A stretch of 64,000 nt of DNA from JALHVH01 sp963773685. Lineage in GTDB: Bacteria > Acidobacteriota > Aminicenantia > Aminicenantales > Saccharicenantaceae. Shown piece after piece: positions 1 to 10,100 of this stretch (positions are counted from its first letter, which is position 1; every line of letters begins with the position of its first letter). The notes below the pieces were generated by a model, which did no database searches, was not told where the DNA came from, and saw nothing but the letters and a program-made list of their open reading frames with translations. The translations under genes and the position numbers were made by a program. The DNA lies in the NCBI GenBank assembly GCA_963773685.1, contig CAVZBY010000011.1, positions 558,001-622,000 of the forward strand, in the 5' to 3' direction.

Positions 1-280
1 GTCGAGCCGCCTCGTCCGCATCGACCGTTCCGTGGACGGCTTCCGCTTCTACCGGCGCCGCGAGGATGTGAACGATGGTCCCTTCGTCGTCCGCGACCTC
101 GACGACGGCGACGCCGTTGAGCGTCCCGCGATCGGAGGACTGCCCACCGGCCTCGGGGTAGAACGCCGTCCGGTCAAGGACGACGGCAGGCTTCCCGTCG
201 ACTTCGCGCCTTTCGATGACCTGGGCATCGAACTCGGTCAGATAGGCGTCTTCGTGGTATAGCTTCTTCGTGCGCGGCAT
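1..280 (-). CDS. Alanyl-tRNA editing protein, AlaX-like (partial, C-terminus beyond window)
   Basis: The minus strand reads open from an ATG at 280 to the window edge, about 93 residues. It contains the segment LDRTAFYPEAGGQSSDRGTL followed by a GTIVHIL-like stretch. This is the N-terminal part of the AlaX / AlaRS second additional domain family, which hydrolyses mischarged Ser- or Gly-tRNA(Ala) in the cytoplasm. The AlaX zinc ligands would lie downstream and cannot be seen. The start is supported by a GGAGGATCCC ribosome-binding site directly upstream. The family is fairly certain; stand-alone AlaX rather than an alaS-related paralogue is inferred from the start without an AlaRS catalytic domain. 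Confidence 0.72.
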   Translation of the reverse strand, partial: MPRTKKLYHEDAYLTEFDAQVIERREVDGKPAVVLDRTAFYPEAGGQSSDRGTLNGVAVVEVADDEGTIVHILAAPVEAEAVHGTVDADEAAR

Positions 281-467
281 GGGATCCTCCGTTCCGTCAG
301 GCTCCATTTATCGGCCATCCTCGATCGGAAGTCAAGGAGAGGTCGCGTTACCCGGCCGAGATGGGAAGGAGGGCCCTGCAATGGCTCCGGTTCTCGCTCC
401 ATTTATGATCAAGTTCGCAGGGCTCGGAGGCCGCCCCTTGCCCCCGGCCATAGGAGACTTCTTGATA
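281..467. other. Intergenic region upstream of the AlaX gene
   Basis: About 190 bases lie between the AlaX start codon and the end of the DUF401 gene. Both genes are on the minus strand. It must carry the promoter of the editing protein, but I could not assign a convincing -35/-10 pair. No other gene is seen. Confidence 0.4.
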
Positions 468-517
468 TAGCCTCAGGCTTTAGCCTGAGCAAGACGCCGG
501 CTGAAGCCCGCGACTAC
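468..517. repeat. Double-hairpin (REP/MITE-like) palindromic element
   Basis: Two adjacent inverted repeats are visible. The first is a perfect 8-bp stem with a 2-nt loop (CTCAGGCT-TT-AGCCTGAG, 472-489). The second is a 7-bp near-perfect stem (GCCGGCT/AGCCCGC, about 496-511). The outer ends read TAGCC and ACTACA. This two-hairpin layout is typical of short interspersed palindromic elements in GC-rich genomes. It overlaps the last codons of the DUF401 gene, so the element appears to have entered the 3' end of that gene. Confidence 0.5.
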
Positions 518-1736
518 ATAATAAGGCGGGAGACGACAAGCATGACCAGCGGCGGATAGGAAAACGACCGCGGTCGGCCAAATGAGGATCTTGTACACGT
601 CCCTGAGCGGGGCCTTGAAGTAATCGGCCGTCAGCGCGAGGCAGAGATGGGCCGGAGACAGCAGGATGCCGACGAAGCCGCTGACATAGGCGAAGGCCAG
701 GAGTCCCATGTCCGGATTCCCCTGCCCGATGATGGGGACGAGGAGGGGAAAGGCGATGGCCACGAAGGCCTGGTTGACGCCGGTGAGCAGGCCGACGACA
801 AACGGAGCGGCGAACAAGAGGACATACCCCGAGAGCCCGTGAGGGGGAACGACCCGGACCACGGCGTCCAGGGCCCCCGAGGTTTCGAGGGTGGCCTTGA
901 AGACCATCAAGGCTACCGTCAGGAGGATGATCTTCGGCGAGAAGCTCTCGGCGACGATCCTCCATCGTTCCCTGAGGCCCAAGCGGACGAAGATCTGCGT
1001 CAGGACGCTCGCCACGGCGAGGGCCGCCAGCAGGCCGAGCTTGAACACGAAAACAAGGACGACGGCCGTCAGGATGGGCCAGATGCCGAGAACGACCTTC
1101 AGGACGTCCTTCAGGGTCTTCGGATTGTCGTGCCCCTTGGGCTGGAAGGGGACGCGCCGGAACAGGATGACGAGCCCGACCGCTATGGCGATCAGGGTGA
1201 ACGGGAACTGGGTCGCCGAGACCCTGGTGATGGGAACGCGGCAGATGGCGGCGGCCAGGATGAGGTTGATGTACATCGGCCAGGAATATTCCCAGACGTG
1301 CCGGAACCAATAGTTGAAGAACGTCTTCCAGGCCGGCGGGAGGTCCCAGCGCTTCGCCGCCTCGTCCACGATGGGCGCGCCCATCATCGCCCCGGCGGTC
1401 ATGGGCAGGAGCCCGATGAAGGCCGAGGGGATGGCCAGGATCAGCCGCGGGTCGTCGACCAGGTTCCCGAGGGCTTCGACCATGCGCTTGAAGTGGCCGC
1501 CCCGCTGGAGGAAATTCCCGATGTAGAGGACGAGGACGACGATCCCGACGAGGTCGAGGGTCTCGAGGGCGATCGCCGCCTTGCCCGGCGTTCGTAAAGA
1601 ACAGCCCTATCGGCATGCCGAACAGGACGGCGGTCAGGGCGCTGTCCAGGACGAGGACAAGGCCCAGGTCCGCCTTCTTCCGGAGGAGGAAGAGCAGGAG
1701 GGCGATGACGAGGCCGATCTTCAGCAGGACGATCAT
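473..1736 (-). pseudogene. DUF401 family integral membrane permease, frameshifted
   Basis: The two parts together encode about 420 residues of a very hydrophobic polytopic protein. The N-terminal segment starts at the ATG at 1736 (MIVLLKIGLVIALLLFLL) and the larger C-terminal part is in a different frame, with features such as GVNQAFVAIAFPLLVPIIG and LLSPAHLCLALTADYF. The layout resembles DUF401 / TRAP-like permeases of unknown substrate. The reading frame breaks near 1586-1594, and the 1264-nt span is one base longer than a multiple of three, consistent with a single +1 indel. The last roughly 15 residues fall in a palindromic repeat and are probably not native. The gene starts just after the RNase HIII stop. 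A sequencing or assembly indel is as likely as true decay. Confidence 0.6.
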
Positions 1737-1741
1737 GGATC

Positions 1742-2409
1742 TCAGCCGGACGCGTCGAGGACGCGGGCGGTGGTCTTGAAATGCAGCTTGGCGTACTTGC
1801 CGAGAGACGTCGGCGCCCAGGGCCTTCACGAGCTTGACGCCGGCCTCCTCGACGATCGGAGCGGCGCCCTTGGGAAGCTCGACGCCGGCCTCGCGCGACA
1901 GGGACCGGAGCCGGTCCAGGAATTCGGCGCGGGCCAGGATGGAGGCGGCCGCGACGGCCATGTCCTCCTCGGCCCGCGGCTGCTGGACGAGCTCGATGGA
2001 CCGCCCCTTCTTCATCAGGGCGTCGAGGACGAGCGACTTGTCTCCGAACTGGTCGGTAAGCGCCCGATCGGCATCCACCCGCTCCAGGATGTTCTCGATG
2101 GCCCGGGCGTGGCCCCAGGCGAGGAGTCGGTTCAGGTTCCGGAACTTCTCATAGAGCTCGTTGTACCTTTCAGGTCCGATGGCGACAACGGCGCAGATAT
2201 AGCTCGAGCGGAGGATGCCGGCGATCTCGCGACAGCGGTTGTCGGAGGTCCGTTTGGAATCCTTGACCCCGAGCTCCCGGAGGGCGCCTTCCTGGCCGTC
2301 GGGCATGAAGAACCCGGCGATGACAAGCGGGCCGAAGAAATCCCCTTTTCCGGACTCGTCGGTCCCGATGTGGCCCTTGGCGGCGGCGAAAAGTCTCTGG
2401 CTGGCTCAT
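1742..2409 (-). pseudogene. rnhC: Ribonuclease HIII-like, two frameshifts
   Basis: Joined across two frameshifts, the locus gives about 222 residues. They include DESGKGDFFGPLVIAG (the RNase HII/HIII active-site acidic motif), NLNRLLAWGHARAIENIL, and a C-terminus LGKYAKLHFKTTARVLD typical of RNase HIII, which cuts RNA in RNA:DNA hybrids. The first break is near the start, where CCAG is tandemly duplicated (2397-2404); removing one copy restores MSQRLFAAAKG. The second is at about 1800-1808 (GTCTCTCGG), where removing one T restores LGKYAKLHF. The usual N-terminal TBP-like domain of RNase HIII is absent. Whether the gene is dead or the indels are assembly errors cannot be told from this sequence. 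Confidence 0.65.
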
Positions 2410-2437
2410 CGGACGGGATTCTATCAGAAACGGACCG

Positions 2438-3934
2438 TTATTGCTTCTTGAGGTATGCGTCCATCTCGGCGGCCGCGATCCGGCCGTCGCCCATGGCCAG
2501 GATGACGGTGGCCCCGCCGCGGACGATGTCTCCACCGGCGAAGACGCCCGGGAGGCTCGTCGCCATGGTCTCCATATCGGCTTCGACGTTCCCCCACTTG
2601 CCGGCTTTGAGGCCCGCTGTCGTCTGGAGGATGAGCGGGTTCGGGCTCTGGCCGACGGCCACGACGACGAGGTCCACCTCCGTGATGAACTCGGAACCGG
2701 CCACGGGGACCGGCCGGCGACGTCCGGAAGCGTCCGGCTCTCCGAGCTCCATGCGGAGGCATTCCATCGCCTTCACATGCCCGGCCTCGTCGCCGATGTA
2801 TCGGGTGGGCGTCGTCAGGAAGTGGAATTCGATGCCCTCCTCCTCGGCGTGCTTGACCTCCTCGACGCGGGCGGGCATCTCCGTCCGCGACCTCCGATAG
2901 ATGATCACGGCCTTCTCCGCGCCCAGCCTCTTGGCGGTCCGGACCGAGTCCATGGCGACATTTCCGCCGCCGATGACGGCCGCCCTCCGGCCGGGAAAGA
3001 CCGGCGTATCGTACTCGGGGAACGCGTAGGCCCTCATCAGGTTGACTCGGGTCAGGTACTCGTTGGCGGAATAGACGCCGACCAGGTTCTCGCCGGGGAC
3101 CTTCATGAAGTTCGGCAAGCCCGCGCCCGTCCCGATGAAGAAGGCCCCGTATCCCTCCTTCCTCAGGTCGTCGAGGCTCGCCGTTTTGCCGACGACGAAG
3201 CTCATCCGGAACTCGACGCCGAGCTTCTTCAGATAGTCCACTTCGGAATCGAGGATGGCCTTGGGAAGACGGAACTCCGGGATGCCGTAGACGAGGACGC
3301 CCCCCGCGGCGTGGAGGGCCTCGAAAACCGTCACCTTGTGACCCTTTTTCGCCAGCTCCCCGGCCACGGTCAGGCCGGCGGGCCCGGCCCCGACGACGGC
3401 GACCTTGTGCCCCGTCGGAGGAGGAAGCTCGGGGATGAAGACGTCTCCCGACGAGCGTTCCATATCGGACACGAAGCGCTCGAGGTTCCCGATGGCGACC
3501 GGGCATCCGGAGGCTTTGGCGAGGTTGCAGACCACCTCGCATTGGGTTTCCTGGGGGCAGACCCGGCCGCAGATGGCCGGCAGGGCGTTGGTCTCCTTGA
3601 TCTTGCGGACCGCCCCGGCGAAATCGCCCTTTTCGACGAGCTTGATGAAGCTCGGGATGTCGATGCCGACGGGGCACCCGCAGACGCATTGGGGGTTGGC
3701 ACAGTCGAGGCACCGGCGCGCTTCGAGGATCGCGGCCGCGGCCGCGAGGCCCCGGTTGACCTCGCCGAAGTCCCGGTTCCTCTTCCCCGCCTCCCGCTCG
3801 GGCATCTTCTGCCGCGGGACCTTCATCCGCTCCTTGACGGGGACGGCCTTCCGGAGCTCCTTGCGCCAGTCCTTCTCGTACTCCCGCTTCAGGCAGTCCT
3901 TGAGCTCGGGCGGGATCTCTTTGGGGGCGCTCAC
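2438..3934 (-). CDS. nfnB: NfnB / GltD-type NADPH-binding flavoprotein (Nfn large subunit)
   Basis: 498 residues. The N-terminal DPD-like domain binds two [4Fe-4S] clusters (CLDCANPQCVCGCPVG and CGRVCPQETQCEVVC). It is followed by an FAD Rossmann motif (VVGAGPAGLTVAGELA), an NADPH motif (VIGGGNVAMDSVRTA) and the GltD-type C-terminus FAGGDIVRGGATVILAMGDG. Alone this would be called glutamate synthase small chain or GltA. Directly behind nfnA it is better read as the large subunit of NADH-dependent reduced ferredoxin:NADP+ oxidoreductase, the flavin-bifurcating transhydrogenase. A GTG start at 3934 overlaps the nfnA stop (GTGA) and has an upstream GGAGGAG. It is the last gene of the five-gene redox operon. 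Confidence 0.85.
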   Translation of the reverse strand: MSAPKEIPPELKDCLKREYEKDWRKELRKAVPVKERMKVPRQKMPEREAGKRNRDFGEVNRGLAAAAAILEARRCLDCANPQCVCGCPVGIDIPSFIKLVEKGDFAGAVRKIKETNALPAICGRVCPQETQCEVVCNLAKASGCPVAIGNLERFVSDMERSSGDVFIPELPPPTGHKVAVVGAGPAGLTVAGELAKKGHKVTVFEALHAAGGVLVYGIPEFRLPKAILDSEVDYLKKLGVEFRMSFVVGKTASLDDLRKEGYGAFFIGTGAGLPNFMKVPGENLVGVYSANEYLTRVNLMRAYAFPEYDTPVFPGRRAAVIGGGNVAMDSVRTAKRLGAEKAVIIYRRSRTEMPARVEEVKHAEEEGIEFHFLTTPTRYIGDEAGHVKAMECLRMELGEPDASGRRRPVPVAGSEFITEVDLVVVAVGQSPNPLILQTTAGLKAGKWGNVEADMETMATSLPGVFAGGDIVRGGATVILAMGDGRIAAAEMDAYLKKQ

Positions 3935-4761
3935 GGGAACGTCTTCTCCTCCCAGTCGCAGAGCGACCGGATCTCCTGGTCGAAATAGGACCGTCGCCGC
4001 GCGTAGAGCTCCTGCCAATCCACGGCATGGCCGTCGAAGTCCGGCCCGTCGACGCAGGCGAACTTCGTGACGCCCCCGACCGTGACGCGGCAGGCTCCGC
4101 ACATTCCCGTCCCGTCCACCATGATGGGGTTGAGGCTGACCGTCGTCTTGATGCCCAGGGGCCGCGTGGCCTCGGAACAGGACGACATGAGATAGGTGCA
4201 GCCGACCGCGACGACCCGATCGACCTTCTCCTCCTTGAGGATGGCTTCGAGGGTCCGCGGGATGTAATCCTTCTCGTGGAAGAGCGGGTCGCGCGAAGAC
4301 ACCCAATGCCGGTCGCTCATCGCCTTGATCCGGTCCTCCCAATACAGCAGATACCCTGCCTTGGCGTCCAATAGCGTCAGAACGCGGTTGCCGGCCGCCT
4401 TCAGGGCGCGGACCAGAGGATGGATGGCGGCGATGCCGAAACAGCCGCCGGCGCAGAGGACCGTCCCGAACGTCCCGATCTCCGAGGGGCGGCCCAACGG
4501 CCCGGCATAGACCGGGACCTCGTCTCCTTCGTTGAGCCGGGAGAGCTTCTGAGTGGTGGTCCCGACGACCATGAAGACGGACGTGACCGATCCCCGGGCC
4601 CGGTCCCAATCGGCGATGGTCAGCGGTATCCTCTCGCCCTTGGCGTCGGGCATGACGATGACGAACTGTCCGGGGGCGCACTTCGCGGCGACCTCGGGCG
4701 CATGGATCTCCAGGAGATGGATATTGGGGACGAGGCGCTCGCGGCGGAGGACCCTGGGCAT
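3931..4761 (-). CDS. nfnA: NfnA, FAD/[2Fe-2S] subunit (sulfide dehydrogenase/PyrK-like)
   Basis: 276 residues of the ferredoxin:NADP reductase / dihydroorotate dehydrogenase electron-transfer family. A flavin-binding barrel is followed by an NAD-binding domain (FGTVLCAGGCFGIAAIHPL). The C-terminal cysteine motif MVDGTGMCGACRVTV plus FACVDGP ligates the [2Fe-2S] cluster found in NfnA. NfnA binds NADH and pairs with NfnB to couple NADH and reduced ferredoxin oxidation to NADP+ reduction, or the reverse, in the cytoplasm. The ATG at 4761 shares a base with the stop of the NuoG-like gene, and GGAGGG lies upstream. The adjacent nfnB makes the assignment firm. Confidence 0.86.
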   Translation of the reverse strand: MPRVLRRERLVPNIHLLEIHAPEVAAKCAPGQFVIVMPDAKGERIPLTIADWDRARGSVTSVFMVVGTTTQKLSRLNEGDEVPVYAGPLGRPSEIGTFGTVLCAGGCFGIAAIHPLVRALKAAGNRVLTLLDAKAGYLLYWEDRIKAMSDRHWVSSRDPLFHEKDYIPRTLEAILKEEKVDRVVAVGCTYLMSSCSEATRPLGIKTTVSLNPIMVDGTGMCGACRVTVGGVTKFACVDGPDFDGHAVDWQELYARRRSYFDQEIRSLCDWEEKTFP

Positions 4762-7148
4762 CAGACTTCCCTCCTGATCTTCGCGGGGACGGAACCGGCC
4801 GGGGCGGGGGCCTCCGTTTCCAGGACTCCAGGCGGCATGTCGTCCGAGATCCTGACCGTCCGGACGAGCGGCCCGACCGCCGATTCGATGACGATCCTCT
4901 CCCCTCCCGCGAGACCGGAGCTCGCGGCGTCCAGGGGATTCATGAGGACCCGGTCGGGGTCGCGGATAAGTCCCAATCCCTTGATCGCGCGGCCGAGATG
5001 AAGCCCTCGGTATTCCGCCGAAGCGCGCCCGACACGGAGCAGGAACGGTCCGTCGGCCGCGGCCGGAGCTGAGCCGGCAGCGGCAGGCTCCCCTGCCTTT
5101 ATACCGGCCCTTCTCCCGACCTCGGACAGGAGCTCGGAGACGGAGAAGCCGGGCGATCCTGAGGACGCCTCGGCGAACCCCATCGTTGCCGCGAGCTCGG
5201 AGACGATACGTCCGTCGGGCTTTGATCCGCCCGCCGGTTCCAGTGCGGGGGCAAAAGTCTGAATTCGCCCCTCGACGTTGACATAGGAGCCGCCGCTTTC
5301 GGCGAACGTCGAGGCCGGAAGCAGGATGTCGGCCATTTCGGCGGTCTCATCCATGTAGGGGCTTTGAACGATCAACAGCTCGGGCTTTACCGGAAGCGCC
5401 GAAGGCGCCGGGCCGGCCAGATAGAGGGCCTTGATACGCTTGTCACGGATGCCGTCGAGGACGTCCGCCCAGGCAAGGCGGGGGCCGGGGAAACGAAGGT
5501 CCAAACCCTCGAGCGCCCTTTCGTTGACGATATCACCCAGCGGGAGGACGCGGACTCCGGGAAGGCGCGAGAGGTCCGCGAGGGCTCCCAGGGCTTCCCC
5601 CGCCCCCGGCGTCCGGACGATGTCCGGTCCGGCAAGGATGACCAGGGATCTCTCCTCGGAGAGGCCTCGGATGAGAGTCCGGATCTCTTCGGCCGGCACC
5701 CCGGTCGCCGTGCCGATCGTGCCGGCCTCGGGGATCTCGGACTTTTTAGAGGCCAGCGACCGCGAGAGCCCGGACAGGAAAGCCGCCTCGGAGCCGGGCC
5801 TCAACGACAGGCGCATCGATGCGTGACGGGCCAGAGAGAATTTCCCGGCGTGGGCGACGTACAGCTTGGCTCCCTTCCGCACGGCCTGGAAGACCTCGAG
5901 CCAGATCATCGGATGCGACGGAACGAGGTCCGTTCCCACGACCAGAAAGGCTCCGGCATTGGCCAAGTCCGTCATTTCGAAGTCCGTCGGAAGTTCGAGC
6001 TTCCGCCGGAATGCCAGGTCCCGAAACTCAGCGACCAGGGAGCGCCCGGCGAAGGGGGCGACGATGCCGGCGCCCAGGTCTTTCCGCGCGAACATATAAA
6101 GGGAGTGGAGGTCTTCGGCGCCGGAACGCGGGGATGCCAGGACGGCGATCTCGCCGCCCTGATAGGATCTCAGTCCCTTCGCCGCTGCTCCGAGCGCCTC
6201 TTCCCATGAGGCGGACCGGAGCCCATCGGCCTCACGGACCATGGGCTCGAAGACCCGCCCGGGACCTTGGACGGCCGCTCGAACGGCGAATCGGCCCAGA
6301 ACGCATGCCTGGCCGCGGTTGGCCGGCGCGTCGTCGGCCGGGACGGACGAAAGGACCCGGTCTCCTTTGATCTCGAGCTCGAGCCCGCAGCCGTCCGGAC
6401 AGAGGGGGCAGACGACCCGGGCCCGCCGGTCGGGAAGCGGCTCAGGCCGGACCGCCCGTTCCTGGAGGGCTCCCGTGGGGCAGACGTCGACGCAGGCGCC
6501 GCAGAATTGACAGCCCGAATCGCGGAGGGTCTTGTCGAAGGGCGTTCCGATGACGGAGGCCGACCCCCGCGAAACGAAGGCGATGACGGACGCGCCCCGG
6601 ACCTCGTGGCAGACCCGGACGCAGCGGCCGCAGAGGATGCAGAGCGCGTCGTCCCGGTCGAAGAACGGATCGTTCCTCAGGACCTCCCGGGGCCTGCGGA
6701 CCGCCGGGAATTCCAGGCCCTCTAGCCCGACGGAGCGGACCACCTCCTGGAGTCGACAGCGGCCGTTGTTCCCGCAGAGGACGCAGCCCGTGACCTCGCC
6801 GACCTTGCGGATGGTCGACTTAAGGTCGTCGCAGGAGGCCTTCTCAGAGCATATGAGACAGGCGCTTGGATGTTCGGCGAGGAGGAGGGCCAGGACGTGC
6901 TTCCGGAGCGAGGCAAGCGCGGGGCTCGAGGTCGTTACGTCCATCCCGTCCGCGACGCGCGTCGCGCATGCGGGCACCGGCCCCTTCATCCCCTTGATCT
7001 CGACGAGGCAGAGGCGGCAACCGGCGAACGGTTCGAGGCGCGGATGGTCGCACAGCGACGGAATATCGACACCGTTTTCGCGCGCGACCTCCAGGACCGT
7101 CTGCCTGTCCTTGACCTCGACCGGGAGCCCGTTCAGAAGGATCCTCAT
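4761..7148 (-). CDS. nuoG: NuoG-like iron-sulfur / molybdopterin-fold subunit
   Basis: 795 residues. In order: an N-terminal [2Fe-2S] ferredoxin domain (FAGCRLCLVEIKG), the NuoG linker cysteines (HPSACLICSEKASCD), two [4Fe-4S] motifs (CILCGRCVRVCHE near residue 170 and CQFCGACVDVCPTGAL near 210), then a Mo-bisPGD-type [4Fe-4S] lead-in (CPLCPDGCG, near 245). The rest is a molybdopterin-oxidoreductase fold. I see no obvious Cys/SeCys metal ligand in the usual place, so it may be an electron-wiring subunit like NuoG rather than a formate dehydrogenase. The ATG at 7148 overlaps the upstream TGA (ATGA). The C-terminus has low-complexity Ala/Gly/Pro linkers. It likely forms a soluble complex with the NuoE and NuoF-like products. 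Confidence 0.8.
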   Translation of the reverse strand: MRILLNGLPVEVKDRQTVLEVARENGVDIPSLCDHPRLEPFAGCRLCLVEIKGMKGPVPACATRVADGMDVTTSSPALASLRKHVLALLLAEHPSACLICSEKASCDDLKSTIRKVGEVTGCVLCGNNGRCRLQEVVRSVGLEGLEFPAVRRPREVLRNDPFFDRDDALCILCGRCVRVCHEVRGASVIAFVSRGSASVIGTPFDKTLRDSGCQFCGACVDVCPTGALQERAVRPEPLPDRRARVVCPLCPDGCGLELEIKGDRVLSSVPADDAPANRGQACVLGRFAVRAAVQGPGRVFEPMVREADGLRSASWEEALGAAAKGLRSYQGGEIAVLASPRSGAEDLHSLYMFARKDLGAGIVAPFAGRSLVAEFRDLAFRRKLELPTDFEMTDLANAGAFLVVGTDLVPSHPMIWLEVFQAVRKGAKLYVAHAGKFSLARHASMRLSLRPGSEAAFLSGLSRSLASKKSEIPEAGTIGTATGVPAEEIRTLIRGLSEERSLVILAGPDIVRTPGAGEALGALADLSRLPGVRVLPLGDIVNERALEGLDLRFPGPRLAWADVLDGIRDKRIKALYLAGPAPSALPVKPELLIVQSPYMDETAEMADILLPASTFAESGGSYVNVEGRIQTFAPALEPAGGSKPDGRIVSELAATMGFAEASSGSPGFSVSELLSEVGRRAGIKAGEPAAAGSAPAAADGPFLLRVGRASAEYRGLHLGRAIKGLGLIRDPDRVLMNPLDAASSGLAGGERIVIESAVGPLVRTVRISDDMPPGVLETEAPAPAGSVPAKIRREV

Positions 7149-10100
7149 TTCGCGGGTTCCTCCGGGCACACCGGTTCGGGTACGACCGGCTTCAGCTTCT
7201 TCATGGCGCATTGGCCATCCTGGGTTTCCAGCTCGCAGCGCAGGCAGCGCCGGGCTTCCGCGCGGGCCGCCGCCTCCGACAGCCCGAGCTCAACCTCCTT
7301 GAAATTCTTCTTCCTCAAGGAGGGCTTCAGACTGGGAGGCTCCGGCCGTCGGGCCTTTTCGACCTCTTCCTCGCTGATCTCGACCGGCTCGACGTATCTC
7401 TTGGGCCTGACCAGGGCGTATTCCCGTTCCACGGCTTCGCCCTTCAGATATTTCTCGATCATGGCCGCGGCGACCCTGCCGGCTCCCATGGATTCGACGA
7501 CGGTATTCGGGCCCGTCACGGCGTCTCCGCCGGCGAACACGCCCTTGTGCTTCGTTTGGTAGGTTTCGCCGTCGACGACGAGGCTCTCCCCTTTCCGCGT
7601 GTCGATCCCGTCCTCGGCGCGTAAGTACGACGTGTCCGACCGTTCGCCGACGGCCATGATCAGCGTATCCAGCTCCAAGCGGAACTCGGACCCTTTGACC
7701 GGGACCGGCCTGCGCCGGCCGCTCGCGTCCTTTTCGCCGAGCTCCATCCGGATGCATTCCACGCCGGACACGCGGCCGTCCTTCGTCAGGACCTTCACCG
7801 GGGCAACGAGGAACTCGACGGCCACGCCTTCTTCGACGGCCGCCTCCACTTCTTCCGGGAAGGCCGGCATCTCGGCCTGCGTCCGGCGATAGAGGAGCGT
7901 GACCCTTTCGCACGCTTTATCCCGGACGGCGACGCGCGCGGCGTCGATGGCGGAGTTCCCGCCGCCGACGACGGCCACTCTCCGTCCCACGGCCGCCTCC
8001 TGGCCGAGCTTGACGCTCTTGAGGTACTCGAGCGACTGGATCACGCCCTGTGCGTCCTGCCCGGGGATGTCCATCTTCATGGATTTCCAGGCGCCGGTGG
8101 CGATGAAAACGGCCTTGTATCCTTCCTCGAACAGCGAGTCGATCGTAAAGTCCTTGCCCAGCTTGGCGCCGGTCTGGATCTCGACGCCCGCCTTCTCGAT
8201 GGCCTCGATCTCCCGGGCCAGGATCTTCTTTGGAAGACGATGTTCCGGGATGGCCGAGCCCAGCATGCCCCCGGCGACCGGATGGGCCTCGAAGATCGTC
8301 GGCCGGAAGCCCTTGAGGGCAAGATCGTACGCGGCCGTCAGCCCGGCGGGGCCGGACCCGATGACGGCCACCCTGGCGCCGGTCTGTTCGGCGGGCTTGA
8401 CGTCCCGGGAGAGGCCTTCCTTCTCCGCCCAATCCATGACGAAGCGCTTCAACGCCCTGATGGAGATGGGCTCTCCGGCCTCTCCGGCCCGGCAGACCTT
8501 CTCGCAGGGATGATGGCAGACCCGGCCGCAGATCGACGGCAGAGGGTTATCCCGGATGATGACCTCATAGGCCTCCCGATATTTTCCCTGGGCGATGAGG
8601 GCGATATAGGTCGATGCCTCCTGCCCGATCGGACAGATGTAATGGCACGGGGACGAGACGATCTCGCGGCAGACGAGGGATGGGCATCTTTTCTTCCGGA
8701 TATGGGCATCGTATTCTTCGGGGAAGTATTTCAGGGTGGAGGTCGCCGGGTTCGAGGCCGTCTGGCCGAGAGCGCAGAGAGAAGCGACCTTCATGGTCCC
8801 GGCCAGGCCCTCGAGCTCGCGGATATCGCCCTCGGTGCCCCGGCCCTGGGTGATGCGCGTCAGGATCTCGTGCATCTGGCGCGTTCCCACCCGGCAGGGA
8901 ACGCATTTGCCGCAGGATTCCTCCCGCGTAAAGTTCAGGAAGTAGCGGGCGATCTCCACCATGCACGTGCTCTCGTCCATGACGATCATCCCGCCCGAGC
9001 CCATGATCGACCCGGCCCGGGCGAGGCTGTCGTAATCGATGGGAAGGTCGACCTGGGCGGCGGGGATGCAGCCGCCCGAGGGGCCGCCGGTCTGGACGGC
9101 CTTGAGGGCCTTGCCGTTCCTGATGCCCCCGCCGATGTCGAAGATGATCTCCCGGAGCGTGAGCCCCATGGGCACTTCGACCAGTCCGGTGTTGTTGATG
9201 CCGCCGACGAGCGAGAAGATCTTCGTCCCCTTGCTCCTTTCGGTCCCGATCCCGGCGAACCAGGCGGCGCCCTTGTTGATGATCAAGGGGACGTTGGCCC
9301 AGGTCTCGACGTTGTTGATGTTCGTCGGCCGGCCCCACAATCCCGACTCGGCGGGGAACGGAGGCCTCTGGCGCGGGAACGCCTTGCGGCCTTCGATCGA
9401 GGCCATCATCGAGGTCTCCTCGCCGGAGACGAAGGCGCCGGCGCCCTGGACGATGCGGATGTCGAAATCGAACCCGGAGCCGAGGATGTCCGGGCCCAGG
9501 AGCCCGTGCGCCCGGGCCGCTTCGAGGGCGCGCGTGACGTGCTTCACGGCCAAGGGATATTCCATCCGGACATAGATGAATCCCTGGGACGTGCCCCCGA
9601 TGGCATAAGCCCCGATGATCATCCCTTCGATCACGCTGTGCGGATTCCCCTCGAGGAGGCTGCGGTCCATGTAGGCGCCCGGATCGCCCTCATCGGCGTT
9701 GCAGATGATGTGCTTGTGCTCGGCGACCGGGGCCCGGCAGAATTCCCACTTCATTCCGGTCGGGAACCCCGCCCCGCCCCGGCCCCTGAGGCCGGCCGCC
9801 TTGACCTCGGCGATGACCGCCTCGGGGCTCATGCTTGAAAGGACGCGGGCCAAGGCATCGTAGCCGCCCCGGAGGACATAATCTTCGATGCGCTCCGGAT
9901 CGATGTGAAAATTGCTGTCGGTGAGAAAACGCGTCTGCTTCTTATAGAAAGGAATATCTTCCTGGCGGCCGAACCGCCGGTCGCTCGAAGGCTCCTCGTA
10001 GGTCAGGCCGGGAATGATCCGGCCGTTGAGGATCGTCTCCTCGACGATCGCCGGAACATCCTTGGGCTCGAGCTTCTTGTAGAACGTTCCTTCCGGATAG

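Noticed and set aside
480..2306. A single long minus-strand frame spanning rnhC and DUF401
   Set aside because: Its first third is RNase HIII in frame, but the rest is out of frame with the DUF401 permease and reads as low-complexity Arg/Pro/Gly. It results from the frameshifts, not a fusion protein.
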